Shown here: positions 33,250-41,783 of the stretch, in pieces
How the letters are laid out: every line of letters begins with the position of its first letter
Numbering within the stretch: the stretch's first letter is position 1
From: a virus
DNA: 64,000 nucleotides
Virus record (IMG/VR): IMGVR_UViG_3300042539_000280
Coordinates: 100,393-164,392 of that record
Direction: 5' to 3' (one strand)
The notes under the pieces: model-generated
Database searches by the model: none
What the model was told of the DNA's origin: nothing
The model's input: the letters and a program-made list of their open reading frames with translations, nothing else
Made by a program: the position numbers and the translations under genes

Positions 33250-34080
33250 TTAGTCGTAATTGGTAAGCAACAGTTCCAGACGTTTTGGTTGGTTCTTACG
33301 ATAGTTGGCCGAGTTTGACCGCATGGTATAGGTCAATGGAAAGTCATGCTGATTCCATTCTGGGAAACGATCTTTCACTGACTGGTCGGCATTATAAGAG
33401 ATTGCTATGTTAGCAAGTGTGGGCTTGCGACAATCAAGAGCAAATATCTCGTGACTGAATCCCTTGTGCATGTTACCCTTCTTACCATATAGATTTGAAC
33501 CAATCTCATATGGTGGATCAAGATAGATGAATGTATCGTCATCAGCACCTGACAATAGTTCCTCGTATGATACATTGGTGATCTTCCAATCTTTGATAAT
33601 CTTACCATACTCTTTTAGATCCTCGATGCCTTTCAGAGTAAAGTTACCATTAGAGGCCATCTTGGAGAATGACGAGGACTCGGTAAGACCGGAGAAAGAA
33701 CATTTATTGACAATCCAAAAGGCCTTTGCCTTTGCGAAAGGTGTTTCATCTGGATCATTTAGTATTTCTTTATTGACCTCAAATAGTATTCTGGCCTTAT
33801 CTTCGGTACTATTCTCCAGTTTGGCCTCTCTCAATTCATCCGACAACAGGGTGGGTACCTTTTGCAAATGATGCCAAAAGTTATAGAGAGGCCAGTATAG
33901 GTCATTGACCCATACGGTTTCTGGGTTATAGTTTTGAGTCATCCATAAGGCAACAGAACCGCCCCCGAGGAACGGTTCTCTATAATGCTTTACACTATCC
34001 GTTGGTGGAAAGTAAGGTGCCATTTTATTCATGGCCTTACTCTTACCACCAGGATATCTCAAAGGAGTCTTTAGTCTCAT
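33250..34080 (-). CDS. dam: DNA adenine methyltransferase (Dam family)
   Basis: 276 residues with LRYPGGKSKAM (7-17), YREPFLGGGSVALW (33-46, AdoMet site) and the catalytic DPPY at 188-191. Class D12 N6-adenine methylase, as in T4 Dam. It may protect phage DNA from host restriction. A GATC target is usual for the family but not shown. Confidence 0.92.
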   Translation of the reverse strand: MRLKTPLRYPGGKSKAMNKMAPYFPPTDSVKHYREPFLGGGSVALWMTQNYNPETVWVNDLYWPLYNFWHHLQKVPTLLSDELREAKLENSTEDKARILFEVNKEILNDPDETPFAKAKAFWIVNKCSFSGLTESSSFSKMASNGNFTLKGIEDLKEYGKIIKDWKITNVSYEELLSGADDDTFIYLDPPYEIGSNLYGKKGNMHKGFSHEIFALDCRKPTLANIAISYNADQSVKDRFPEWNQHDFPLTYTMRSNSANYRKNQPKRLELLLTNYD

Positions 34081-34751
34081 TATGCTTCCTCAATAAACTT
34101 GATTAGGTCTTCCGGCTTAACCATGATGAATTTCTCACCATTATACTTCTTTCTGATCTTCTCGGCAACTCTTTTGCTGGCCTCTTTCTCGCTTACCTGT
34201 TTCAATAAGACGGCCGAACTTTTAGTGTTGGCAACCTCTCTTTTCAAATCCTCAATCTCTTTCTCATACTTTGCCGTATTGGCAGGCCGGAAGTGTTCTT
34301 GAAATCCCAACCAAAACTCACGAGCGGCTACGTCACGGCCAATGCCCGGTGGAATAGTAATATCACCTGTTTCAATATTGACACCAACTCTACCGACTTT
34401 AGTTTCAATGGAGATAACACTTGTAGTAGATGGCTGTGCGACTGAGATTGATTGAGTTGCACTACCATATGTAAGATTGCCTGGGTTGATAGCATTGATA
34501 CTGGCAGCAGACACACTACCACTGACTGGTACCCAACCTTGTTGCGTATAGACTTTTATAAGTCCGTCATTACTATCAGACCACAAATCTCCGAAAGAAG
34601 GATTTATTGGTGCAAGGGCTCCGTTGGTATGAACAGCATAACCACCATTATTCACGGCGCCGGTTGCGCCCGTAGCACTGACAGAGGCCTGCCCGATTTG
34701 GCCGAGACCGGCACCCAAGGCACCTTTCATATTTGGAATATTGATGGCCAT
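34080..34751 (-). CDS. Structural-like protein with coiled coil and C-terminal motif
   Basis: 223 residues: a Gly/Ala/Thr-rich front with WSDSNDGLIKVYTQQGWVPV, a coiled-coil middle (KYEKEIEDLKREVANTKSS) and the end IRKKYNGEKFIMVKPEDLIK. The end is nearly the same as in the product of 35047-35634. Likely virion or assembly-related; exact role unknown. Confidence 0.58.
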   Translation of the reverse strand: MAINIPNMKGALGAGLGQIGQASVSATGATGAVNNGGYAVHTNGALAPINPSFGDLWSDSNDGLIKVYTQQGWVPVSGSVSAASINAINPGNLTYGSATQSISVAQPSTTSVISIETKVGRVGVNIETGDITIPPGIGRDVAAREFWLGFQEHFRPANTAKYEKEIEDLKREVANTKSSAVLLKQVSEKEASKRVAEKIRKKYNGEKFIMVKPEDLIKFIEEA

Positions 34752-35050
34752 CAGTCATGTACCTCAAAAACGTGATAGAGGCGGGGACCATTCACCATCC
34801 CGATATACTCAAATGTTTTCTTTTCATAATCTTCCATTGGAACTTCTTCACAATAGATAGCGAGCCATCGTTCTTTTAATTTATGTTCTGGGTTTACAAT
34901 AGCATGAATCTGTATCTTACCACCGTCATGCGGCCATGTATGTGATACACCGATAATCTTGGCACCTTTTGGTAGGTCTACCCTGACAAAGTTGGCGGCA
35001 CCAAGGTCATCAAAAGTATCCACTTTATATCTACGAATTTCTTTTGTCAT
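34751..35050 (-). CDS. Small hypothetical protein
   Basis: 99 residues, beta-rich (VRVDLPKGAKIIGVSHTWPH, RLYHVFEVHD). The layout recalls small phage proteins that end in 'FEV', also seen in the product of 36041-36364 (YYIFEVLQ). Function unknown. Confidence 0.55.
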   Translation of the reverse strand: MTKEIRRYKVDTFDDLGAANFVRVDLPKGAKIIGVSHTWPHDGGKIQIHAIVNPEHKLKERWLAIYCEEVPMEDYEKKTFEYIGMVNGPRLYHVFEVHD

Positions 35051-35634
35051 TTCATGTCCTCAATCAGTTTGGCCAGAGACTCTGGCTTTTCCATAATCAA
35101 CTTCTGACCCTTATACTTCTTACGAATAAGAGTGGCAGCATCTTTCTTTACTTCGGTTCTCACCTGTGCGGTAATAGCGTTCTCAAACTCTTTCTGTTTA
35201 TCCTGTAGTTCTTTTTCTACCTGTGATACTTCACCACTTAGGTATTTTTCTTTCAGGTCTTTCAGTGAAAAGTGACCGGGTTTATCGGGCAGCATATAAC
35301 AATCAAGAGACTCATATACTTTGGCATTGGCCTTTTTGAGGTCAGAGAACATCTTTTTCAGGACTTCTTTGTCCTTCTTTTTCTTCTCATAAATGTCATA
35401 GTATTGAACCTCTTTACTACGCTTCGGTTCAAAATGTTTACCTTCAACACCACAAATATGATCATACTTTCTGGAAATATCACAGAAAGATGTTTCATAT
35501 ATTAGATGACCTGACACGGTGCTGGTTGTGTAGTTACCGGGTCTATGACATGTGGCAAACTCATAGTGATTGAATATAGATGGGAACCAACTGGGCTTAC
35601 AATACTTACAATCTTTACATGGTAGATTGGTCAT
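35047..35634 (-). CDS. Cys-rich protein with C-terminal motif
   Basis: 195 residues. An N-terminal zinc-ribbon-like part (LPCKDCKYCKPSW, then FATCHRPG, FCDISR, HICGVEG) is followed by charged helices and the end LIRKKYKGQKLIMEKPESLA, shared with the 34080-34751 product. The N-terminus may bind zinc. No family recognised. Confidence 0.55.
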   Translation of the reverse strand: MTNLPCKDCKYCKPSWFPSIFNHYEFATCHRPGNYTTSTVSGHLIYETSFCDISRKYDHICGVEGKHFEPKRSKEVQYYDIYEKKKKDKEVLKKMFSDLKKANAKVYESLDCYMLPDKPGHFSLKDLKEKYLSGEVSQVEKELQDKQKEFENAITAQVRTEVKKDAATLIRKKYKGQKLIMEKPESLAKLIEDMK

Positions 35635-36044
35635 CGCTTATCCCACTTTGCTGCTTTGATGCCGGCATATACCTCTACGCTATCCATAGCATAGTTTTTC
35701 ATTTCTTCAAAATAGATCATATCATTTTTTACAAGTTCATGCATTAGTTTATTCACAAGATCGGCCTTTACATTATGCATTAGTGCGGTCTTATGTGTTA
35801 CCATATTCAAATCATGATGATCTACTGTTTCCCGTGCGGTAAAGGTATATGTTTCTTCTCTACCAAAGTTTTGTAGGTCTTGTAAAGAATAGTTTGGCGT
35901 TACCGGTTTCGGCGGATTAATATCAATACCCTGGTCAATAAGATACTTCTTACAGAAGGCAACACGGGTATTCTTATCAAAACACTTTTCAGCACCACGC
36001 TCAAATAGAGACTGTGCCAGTTTTTCTTCCATTGTCTCGTTCAT
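35631..36044 (-). CDS. Hypothetical protein
   Basis: 137 residues, mixed helix/strand (VKADLVNKLMHELVKNDMIY). ATGA overlaps on both sides place it in the operon. Not recognised. Confidence 0.55.
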   Translation of the reverse strand: MNETMEEKLAQSLFERGAEKCFDKNTRVAFCKKYLIDQGIDINPPKPVTPNYSLQDLQNFGREETYTFTARETVDHHDLNMVTHKTALMHNVKADLVNKLMHELVKNDMIYFEEMKNYAMDSVEVYAGIKAAKWDKR

Positions 36045-36364
36045 TGTAACACCTCAAAGATATAGTAGTTAGAAGGAAAGAATGGACCATGTGCTGGAGT
36101 CCACCAACTCGGTTGTGTTGTTTCTACTCTTGTGATAAACCTAAAAGGTTTTTGTTGTATAGAATCCATATTTTGATATGCTGCGGTTGCTATGAAGGTA
36201 CGAACAACCGATATATCACCTTCTTCTAACATGGTCATATAGAGGTTACCACCTTCTCGACAATATACATCCAATATCTCGGAGTTCTTTTTGGTCGTTA
36301 TACCAATGGTGTATCCGTTATTGAGATTGCTTGTATGGGCCATAGGTTTTTCTATGATTTGCAT
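36041..36364 (-). CDS. Hypothetical protein
   Basis: 107 residues from ATG 36364, which overlaps the upstream stop (TAATG) with GGAGG ten bases away; an ATG six bases earlier is possible. Beta-rich, ending YYIFEVLQ. Not recognised. Confidence 0.5.
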   Translation of the reverse strand: MQIIEKPMAHTSNLNNGYTIGITTKKNSEILDVYCREGGNLYMTMLEEGDISVVRTFIATAAYQNMDSIQQKPFRFITRVETTQPSWWTPAHGPFFPSNYYIFEVLQ

Positions 36365-36576
36365 TACCATGTGACCTCCATCGTTGTCTTTTTCGGACAA
36401 TATCCGAGGTTGACCCATCGTGTTATCTTACGATCCCATTCTATATCATCAGGACGAATATTCATAAAAAGAGCCCATGCTTCTGTTGCCGTCCTGGCAA
36501 AAGTATGTTCACGAGGGTACCACGGATGGTCCCCAAATTTGATAGGGCAGCAGATTACATATCCTTCGATCTTCAT
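36364..36576 (-). CDS. Small hypothetical protein
   Basis: 70 residues (HTFARTATEAWALFMNIRPD), a shape common in small phage proteins. ATGA overlap with the dCMP deaminase stop. Unknown function. Confidence 0.55.
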   Translation of the reverse strand: MKIEGYVICCPIKFGDHPWYPREHTFARTATEAWALFMNIRPDDIEWDRKITRWVNLGYCPKKTTMEVTW

Positions 36577-36986
36577 TTCACCACCTCATAATCACCATCA
36601 TCGCAAGTGTATATCGTTCTCTTTAGGCCAAACTCTGCGATTGCTCTGGCACAACCAGGACACGGCTTAGACAAACCCCATACAAACTTTTTGGTAAACG
36701 GTTTCTCTTTCTTTACTCGTGCGATATACAGGTCACACTTAGAAAGATCATCGACATCCATTTCACGCAAGGCATTCTTGATAGCAGCCACTTCCGCATG
36801 TAGGAAGATGGCATGTTCATTCTTGGAATACTTGGCTTGCATGGGATGGGATTTCATACTATTGATGCCAATAGACACGATACGGTTACGGCAAACGACA
36901 GCGGCCGCAAACTTTTCCCTTAGACCGGGATTAGCAGCAGCCACTTTCGCTAGTGTATGGAGAATACCTACGTTCACATTTTTCAT
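36573..36986 (-). CDS. dCMP/cytidine deaminase family protein
   Basis: 137 residues with HAEVAAI (H63, E65) and PCPGCARAI (C109, C112), the zinc site of the cytidine/deoxycytidylate deaminase family. It would make dUMP for ThyX. The ATG is just seven bases after the -10 of a strong promoter, leaving almost no leader. Confidence 0.88.
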   Translation of the reverse strand: MKNVNVGILHTLAKVAAANPGLREKFAAAVVCRNRIVSIGINSMKSHPMQAKYSKNEHAIFLHAEVAAIKNALREMDVDDLSKCDLYIARVKKEKPFTKKFVWGLSKPCPGCARAIAEFGLKRTIYTCDDGDYEVVK

Positions 36987-36992
36987 AATATC

Positions 36993-37021
36993 ATTATATA
37001 CGAGGGAGTTTAGGAAGTCAA
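36993..37021 (-). promoter_or_regulatory. Sigma70-like promoter of dCMP deaminase
   Basis: Minus-strand TTGACT (37021-37016), 17-base spacer, TATAAT (36998-36993). The start codon lies at 36986, where transcription should begin. Confidence 0.85.
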
Positions 37022-37645
37022 CTGAGGATACTTGTTGACTATCTTTCCTTTGACTGTAGAAACCGTGGCAGGAATGGTTCCGCCAATATCTTTACCGTCA
37101 TATCGCCACTGGATCTGGATAATTCCTACGGCACGGGCGTGCCATGCTCTCCAACCTGCGGCCTTACCGCCGTTGAATGACTGGTCATATTCAATCTCGA
37201 CCACGTCGGTATGACCTAGTAGATAGTTATATTGATTAGCAAACTTTACTCTTTGATTACCTTTAGCAGGTGCTTCAAACTTGGTAGAAGCAATAGAATC
37301 GATTTCAATTGGTGCATTGAACTCATCGCCAATATTTTGAACACCACCCCAAAAGATTTCTTTACCTTTGGTAAATGCTGTGGTTCTATACTGTGTCCAG
37401 AATTGATATGCACGGCGAGGATAGATATCGGCAGTTTCAGTTACACCTTTTTCACCGAGATAATCCATGACCCATGTGGAAGTCCACTTATTATCATGGT
37501 AATCTTCTTGATAGAAATGGCGATTGTCTCCGGAATTCCAGACCATGAATGAATATGGTTTTCCATCAGCACCATTACCAAAGTTATGAATTGATAGATA
37601 ACCTGGCGCCGGTTGTGGCCAGTAATTGCGGAATAGAAACGCCAT
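37010..37645 (-). CDS. Hypothetical protein, possibly structural
   Basis: 211 residues from ATG 37645 (TAATG with the Dps stop). Aromatic- and Gly-rich beta pattern (GYLSIHNFGNGADGKPYSFM, FYQEDYHDNKWTSTWVMDYL). No catalytic motif or family recognised. Its 3' end covers the -35 of the dCMP deaminase promoter. Confidence 0.55.
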   Translation of the reverse strand: MAFLFRNYWPQPAPGYLSIHNFGNGADGKPYSFMVWNSGDNRHFYQEDYHDNKWTSTWVMDYLGEKGVTETADIYPRRAYQFWTQYRTTAFTKGKEIFWGGVQNIGDEFNAPIEIDSIASTKFEAPAKGNQRVKFANQYNYLLGHTDVVEIEYDQSFNGGKAAGWRAWHARAVGIIQIQWRYDGKDIGGTIPATVSTVKGKIVNKYPQLTS

Positions 37646-38085
37646 TATTTTTCTCCCATAGTTGCCTTTAGCATCCAACGGTGTTTACGATGGGCCGTGA
37701 TTAGGTCTTGGACATAATTCTGCCAACCCCAGGCCTTTTGTTCACCTGCTAGTCTGTAACATTCATCAAGGCAGGCCAAGACCGTTTCATTGGCATCATA
37801 TAGATTTTTGAACATCTTTTCTGGCTTGACAATCTGTGTATCTTCTTTTATCTCTGATAACTCAATCATACGGGCCAGGGATGCTGGAGCAAAATTATCC
37901 ATTTGTCGGATATGCTCGGCAATCACATCAATCTCGTCGTGGGCACTCTCGTATAAGTCACCAAAGAACTCGTGATACTGTGGAAAGTTATCGCCGATAT
38001 AGTTCCAGTGATATGCATGTGCCTTCATATAGAACACAAACATATTACCTAATAGGACTTTTGCTCTTTCTACTACTTCATCCAT
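37645..38085 (-). CDS. Dps/ferritin-like protein
   Basis: 146 residues with FYMKAHAYHWNYIGDNFPQY and ESAHDEIDVIAEHIRQMD, the ferroxidase-site pattern of Dps (AHxYHWN...H..D..DxIAExI). Dps stores iron and shields DNA from oxidants. A phage copy may protect phage DNA or manage iron for the many Fe enzymes here. Confidence 0.8.
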   Translation of the reverse strand: MDEVVERAKVLLGNMFVFYMKAHAYHWNYIGDNFPQYHEFFGDLYESAHDEIDVIAEHIRQMDNFAPASLARMIELSEIKEDTQIVKPEKMFKNLYDANETVLACLDECYRLAGEQKAWGWQNYVQDLITAHRKHRWMLKATMGEK

Positions 38086-38284
38086 CTTTTTTCTCTATGT
38101 GTTTATCCCATTTATCTATGGGACATTTGGAACTCATGAACATAGTTTTACCACTTAGAAAGCAACCACATTTACCACACTGGTTTGTAGTCTTTATATG
38201 GTGTTCGCAACTTTCACAAATCTTCATTCTTTCTAAGGAGACCCTTCTTCGACGGGCCCACACATTGTTCATTTCAATAGTCAT
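38078..38284 (-). CDS. DUF6171-like zinc-ribbon protein
   Basis: 68 residues: CESCEHH, then QCGKCGCFLSGK and SSKCPIDKW, the four-cysteine ribbon with 'CP..KW' end that is common in T4-like phages. Zinc binding is probable; function unknown. Confidence 0.7.
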   Translation of the reverse strand: MTIEMNNVWARRRRVSLERMKICESCEHHIKTTNQCGKCGCFLSGKTMFMSSKCPIDKWDKHIEKKDG

Positions 38285-38288
38285 AGAC

Positions 38289-39200
38289 CTATTTATGTTT
38301 TGCCATGTCTACGATGTTTACACCATTACCATGATCCGGTATGTCGTCGTAAGGATAATTACCATTCCATTTACTACATCTTGGTTGTGAAATACATTCT
38401 CGACAAACAGGAATATTAACTGGTTCACCATTCTTTCTGACTACCTGTCCATCATAAGAATAACCATTTTTATCCCAAGGCATGTCATTCAACCCACCTT
38501 GTTCAAAAGGTAGTCCAGCAATTTCTGTTGTTGTTATCGATTCTATCTTTTGTTTATCAATTTCGGGATATACATTTTTATGCCAAAACTCTTTGATTGA
38601 TGGTATTCTTGGGTGATTGTTAAGACCAATAAAGTTGTCACATTTAGGTGAATCTATCCACCATGCAAAAGGATTTTTATCACTATTATGAATAGCGCCT
38701 ACTGGACATGCTTTCGCACAATCATCACAACCGATACATCTATTCCATATTTTATAATTTATTCTTTTGTTTTCTGGTAAGTCTACAATATTATCCGAAA
38801 ATCTTATGACAGCAATATGACAATCAAAACCAAATTTATAACTGTAAATCAAAGAGTTTTTTGCTCTTACACCTAGTCCTGATAATATGGCAGCTTCTTT
38901 AAAATTTGTGTATACCATACAATTTGGATGTTTTTCCAAAACACCATTTGACTCCAGTATATCTAAGGCCTCATCATAGTGTGTATAATCCCATGTGTGA
39001 CCGTGTCTGATAACAACTAAAGCATTTGTTTCATATCTAAAATGAATATGGTTGCTATAATCTTCGACAAAGATATTATGTAATTTTATTTTTACAGGAT
39101 GTAAATTTGTTCTATGAAAATTCTCTGGTGTTAGAACTCCAATATCCCAATTCTGTTCATCAAATAGACTTTTGAGGTAGTTGAATGATATATCAGACAT
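38289..39200 (-). CDS. QueG/RdhA-superfamily iron-sulfur protein
   Basis: 303 residues. FKEAAILSGLGVRAKNSLIY near 100-119 resembles the QueG/reductive-dehalogenase signature, and C155, C158, C161, C165 (CIGCDDCAKACPVGAI) bind a [4Fe-4S] cluster. The classic second cluster motif is not clear, though CRECISQPRC near the end could serve. QueG relatives use cobalamin; whether this one does is unknown. AT-rich, probably acquired. Confidence 0.65.
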   Translation of the reverse strand: MSDISFNYLKSLFDEQNWDIGVLTPENFHRTNLHPVKIKLHNIFVEDYSNHIHFRYETNALVVIRHGHTWDYTHYDEALDILESNGVLEKHPNCMVYTNFKEAAILSGLGVRAKNSLIYSYKFGFDCHIAVIRFSDNIVDLPENKRINYKIWNRCIGCDDCAKACPVGAIHNSDKNPFAWWIDSPKCDNFIGLNNHPRIPSIKEFWHKNVYPEIDKQKIESITTTEIAGLPFEQGGLNDMPWDKNGYSYDGQVVRKNGEPVNIPVCRECISQPRCSKWNGNYPYDDIPDHGNGVNIVDMAKHK

Positions 39201-39214
39201 TCATAATCCATTAC

Positions 39215-39244
39215 AAAAAAGAGCGGAGATTTCTCTCCGCCCTC
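39215..39244 (-). terminator. Rho-independent terminator
   Basis: Reading the minus strand: GCGGAGA-GAAA-TCTCCGC hairpin with flanking GAG/CTC pairing, followed by TCTTTTTT. It ends the transcript of the exported peptidase gene. Confidence 0.88.
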
Positions 39245-39250
39245 TATTTA

Positions 39251-39748
39251 TTATCGCTGGACGTGCATGTGATTAAAGTGTCCGGCTACTCGCCACAACA
39301 CCGTATAACCTTCTGCTCTTAGTTCATTGGCAAGATGATCAAATCTACCTGCATATCCAGAACGTGCTTCAACCACGCCACGACCCACATTGATGTCGAT
39401 GGCACGGCCTGCGTAGTGTGCCCAACCATGATGAACATGATGGACTCCCCCAAATCTTGGGTGTTCCGATACACGGAACCCTCTACGCTGCAAGTCATAG
39501 CCGAGGGCGACTAAGGAGTTTGAAGCATGACCGAAACCCCAGTGATCTTCTTGCTCCTGCTTATACGCCATGGCTTGTCTCTTATTCTTGAAACGTGGCT
39601 GGGGCGAGACACTCCAATCCTCACCACCAAGAATGGTGGAGATAGGATCGGTTTCCTCAGCAACGGATGGCGCTGAATAGCGGCTTCTTGCTTCTACGGT
39701 CCCCGTCAAAGCAAGGACTGTAATGAAAGCAAATAAAACCTTCTTCAT
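39251..39748 (-). CDS. Exported M15-like peptidase
   Basis: 165 residues. Signal peptide 1-20 (TGTVEA/RS). The C-terminal half has WAHYAGRAIDIN and VLWRVAGHFNHMHVQR, the HxxxxxxD and HxH zinc ligands of the peptidase M15 (D-Ala-D-Ala carboxypeptidase-like) fold. Probably acts on peptidoglycan in the periplasm. Confidence 0.72.
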   Translation of the reverse strand: MKKVLFAFITVLALTGTVEARSRYSAPSVAEETDPISTILGGEDWSVSPQPRFKNKRQAMAYKQEQEDHWGFGHASNSLVALGYDLQRRGFRVSEHPRFGGVHHVHHGWAHYAGRAIDINVGRGVVEARSGYAGRFDHLANELRAEGYTVLWRVAGHFNHMHVQR

Positions 39749-39938
39749 TTTAGTACCTTTCTGTTATGCCTCCACGCACAATACTCCACAGTAAACGAAA
39801 GATTAATGAAATGTGGGATTGATTTAGACCGAAGTCTGACGAGGAGGAGTGGGTGCCGCTGCCATTACATCCGTGGTCAGCGGCGATTAACCACAAGGCA
39901 ATATGACTGCCTTGTGGAATAGTATTTAGGCGCCGGCG
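39749..39938 (-). other. Non-coding gap with two hairpins
   Basis: 190 bases without a credible gene. GCCGCTG (39855-39861) pairs with CAGCGGC (39878-39884), and CCACAAGGCA (39891-39900) pairs with TGCCTTGTGG (39908-39917, loop 7). No T-run follows the second hairpin on the minus strand. It could be a small RNA or a leader structure for the M15-like gene. Confidence 0.45.
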
Positions 39939-40400
39939 TTATAAACTTGGAAATTTATCTGCCGCAATGGATGCCGCCCATGCAGATGGTTTTACCTTAG
40001 GCGTAACACCAGTCATGCCTTTGATATATCCCATCGCTTCATTGATTACACACGATGAACCATGCTTGAAGTCTGGATTGATATCAATATGAACTTCATA
40101 CTTTCTATCACCAATAGACTCGGCCAAGTCCAAATACATCTGTGCTGCCTTCATTACCTCATTCATAAGTCTCATACGAGGCTTATCACGAGACTGATCA
40201 TAGTCCCTTTCAGTAACAATCTCACCGAAAATCTTAGCACCACGGTTACCATCATAATGGACAACAACTACGGTTGCGTAGTCTGCCCACCATATACCGT
40301 GCCGCTTGTGTCTCTCCGAGTCAGCACCAATGTAAATGTGGGTGGACTCGGAGGTATTTTCGATAAAGTCTCTAACTTCATCCAAGTCCAACCTCTTCAT
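39939..40400 (-). CDS. RNase H-like fold protein (DUF458/YkuK-like)
   Basis: 153 residues: HIYIGADSERHKRHGIWWAD, VVVVHYDGNRGAKIF and KYEVHIDINPDFKHGSSCVI with VTPKVKPSAWAAS, the pattern of the DUF458/YkuK-type RNase H-like family. Acidic residues in GADSE and HIDIN could bind metal. Activity not shown. Confidence 0.7.
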   Translation of the reverse strand: MKRLDLDEVRDFIENTSESTHIYIGADSERHKRHGIWWADYATVVVVHYDGNRGAKIFGEIVTERDYDQSRDKPRMRLMNEVMKAAQMYLDLAESIGDRKYEVHIDINPDFKHGSSCVINEAMGYIKGMTGVTPKVKPSAWAASIAADKFPSL

Positions 40401-40403
40401 CGT

Positions 40404-40751
40404 TTACTCTCTTTCTAAGTACCTGTCTGTGATCCTCTTAGGAGCAAAGAACTGTTTTACTGTTTCAATTACCACGGCATTCTCATATGGTTTACATGAG
40501 AATACATCGAGGTAAAAGTTGCCAGTGTCGTCACAAAAATGTGCTACGATATTTGATGTTTCGATCAACTGAACCAATGTATAACCCAGTTTATCGTCCT
40601 CTCCAAAATGAACGACCTGGGGTTCACCATAGGCCTTCATGTTGATGCGCTTCACTAGCGCCTTAGCAAATGCAGCAATGTTGGTGCTGCTAGTAATTAG
40701 TTCCTTGTCTGCGTCATAGCAGTCAAGGACTAGATGATATCCCCAAGCCAT
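40404..40751 (-). CDS. speD: S-adenosylmethionine decarboxylase-like protein
   Basis: 115 residues: WGYHLVLDCYDAD, KAYGEPQVVHFG, VQLIETSNIVAHF and YLDVFSCKPY fit the small AdoMetDC family. The self-cleavage site of bacterial SpeD (LAESHxSIH) appears as LIETSNIVAH, with one extra residue, so serine of ETS would form the pyruvoyl group. It would supply decarboxylated AdoMet for polyamines, useful for DNA packing. Confidence 0.8.
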   Translation of the reverse strand: MAWGYHLVLDCYDADKELITSSTNIAAFAKALVKRINMKAYGEPQVVHFGEDDKLGYTLVQLIETSNIVAHFCDDTGNFYLDVFSCKPYENAVVIETVKQFFAPKRITDRYLERE

Positions 40752-40765
40752 TTATTCTTCCTCTG

Positions 40766-41134
40766 TTAAATGTCTCTTTGCTTAGTCTGCTTCTTATATG
40801 TTTCCCAGACTTCTTCGATAGCCTTAGGATTATAGGTCACACTAGACATTGTAGCAAGTAAGCAACTTTTCTGTTCATTGGGAACAGCGGCAGTAATAGC
40901 AATAGATTGACCAGCGGTCCAAATCGATTCGACAACACCTTCACTGTTTGTCATATTTAGCAGTATGTCATACCCCTTTTCGGTCATGGTCTTATCAAGG
41001 TCTGCATTAGTAAGGCATATCATGTCCTCTTTCTTATCTTCTTTCTTCTTGAATTCCTCACCTAGAACATATTGTGTAAGTCCGAAAGAAACAGTAAAGA
41101 CGGCCGCAAAGATCATAATATGTCGCATTTTCAT
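40766..41134 (-). CDS. Exported hypothetical protein
   Basis: 122 residues with a signal peptide (IMIFAAVFTVSFGLTQYVLG/EE), a Lys/Glu-rich spacer and two cysteines (MICLTNAD, SCLLATM). Periplasmic; function unknown. ATG 41128 is an alternative start. Confidence 0.6.
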   Translation of the reverse strand: MKMRHIMIFAAVFTVSFGLTQYVLGEEFKKKEDKKEDMICLTNADLDKTMTEKGYDILLNMTNSEGVVESIWTAGQSIAITAAVPNEQKSCLLATMSSVTYNPKAIEEVWETYKKQTKQRDI

Positions 41135-41138
41135 TCTC

Positions 41139-41783
41139 CTAGATTGGTACCCAATGGTTTATCATTTCATTTTCAGGAAAGTGATGTTCAATTCCTTCTG
41201 TGTGTAAGATTTCAAATGCTATGGAAATTCTTGGTTCATCTTGATTCCAAGGCCATGTTCTATGTTCACTGTGAACAAATTTTCCACCCATTTTACTAAA
41301 GACCAGATGGTCATTTATATTATCTATGTCATATGTTTTATCGTCATTATATCTTACAGTTGTATGAGAAGGTTCGCCATATACACAATAATATCCACTC
41401 ATAAACTGCCTATCTTCTGTATTAGAATGAGAATGCCAGTCTATGAATTGTCCTCGGGTATAGAAATTCATCCAAGATTGAATATAATATTTTCCATTAT
41501 ATTCTTTTGGTTTAACCTCATAAAAAGTCTCTCTGATTGACTTGTATAGTTGGTGTAAACCATCGTATGGATAGAAAAAGGTATTATATTTCTTCCATAG
41601 TCTTGCCGAATTTGAAACCGACAACATCATATCTTCACTAAATCGGGCACCACCATAATCCATATTTTTTGGATCGAATCGTTGTAATACACCATTCAAT
41701 CTATAACAATCCGATTTTATTTGGGCGGTATTCAGATTTAGTTTTTTGATCAGAAGATCATCATGTATAATTTCTCTTATCAT
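41139..41783 (-). CDS. 2OG-Fe(II) oxygenase-like protein (HxH variant)
   Basis: 214 residues. FIDWHSHSNTEDRQFMSGYY replaces the usual HxD by HxH, as in some phage oxygenase families; distal GGKFVHSEHRTW supplies a histidine and EPRISIAFEI the arginine. AT-rich gene. The iron-binding set should be checked structurally. Confidence 0.72.
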   Translation of the reverse strand: MIREIIHDDLLIKKLNLNTAQIKSDCYRLNGVLQRFDPKNMDYGGARFSEDMMLSVSNSARLWKKYNTFFYPYDGLHQLYKSIRETFYEVKPKEYNGKYYIQSWMNFYTRGQFIDWHSHSNTEDRQFMSGYYCVYGEPSHTTVRYNDDKTYDIDNINDHLVFSKMGGKFVHSEHRTWPWNQDEPRISIAFEILHTEGIEHHFPENEMINHWVPI

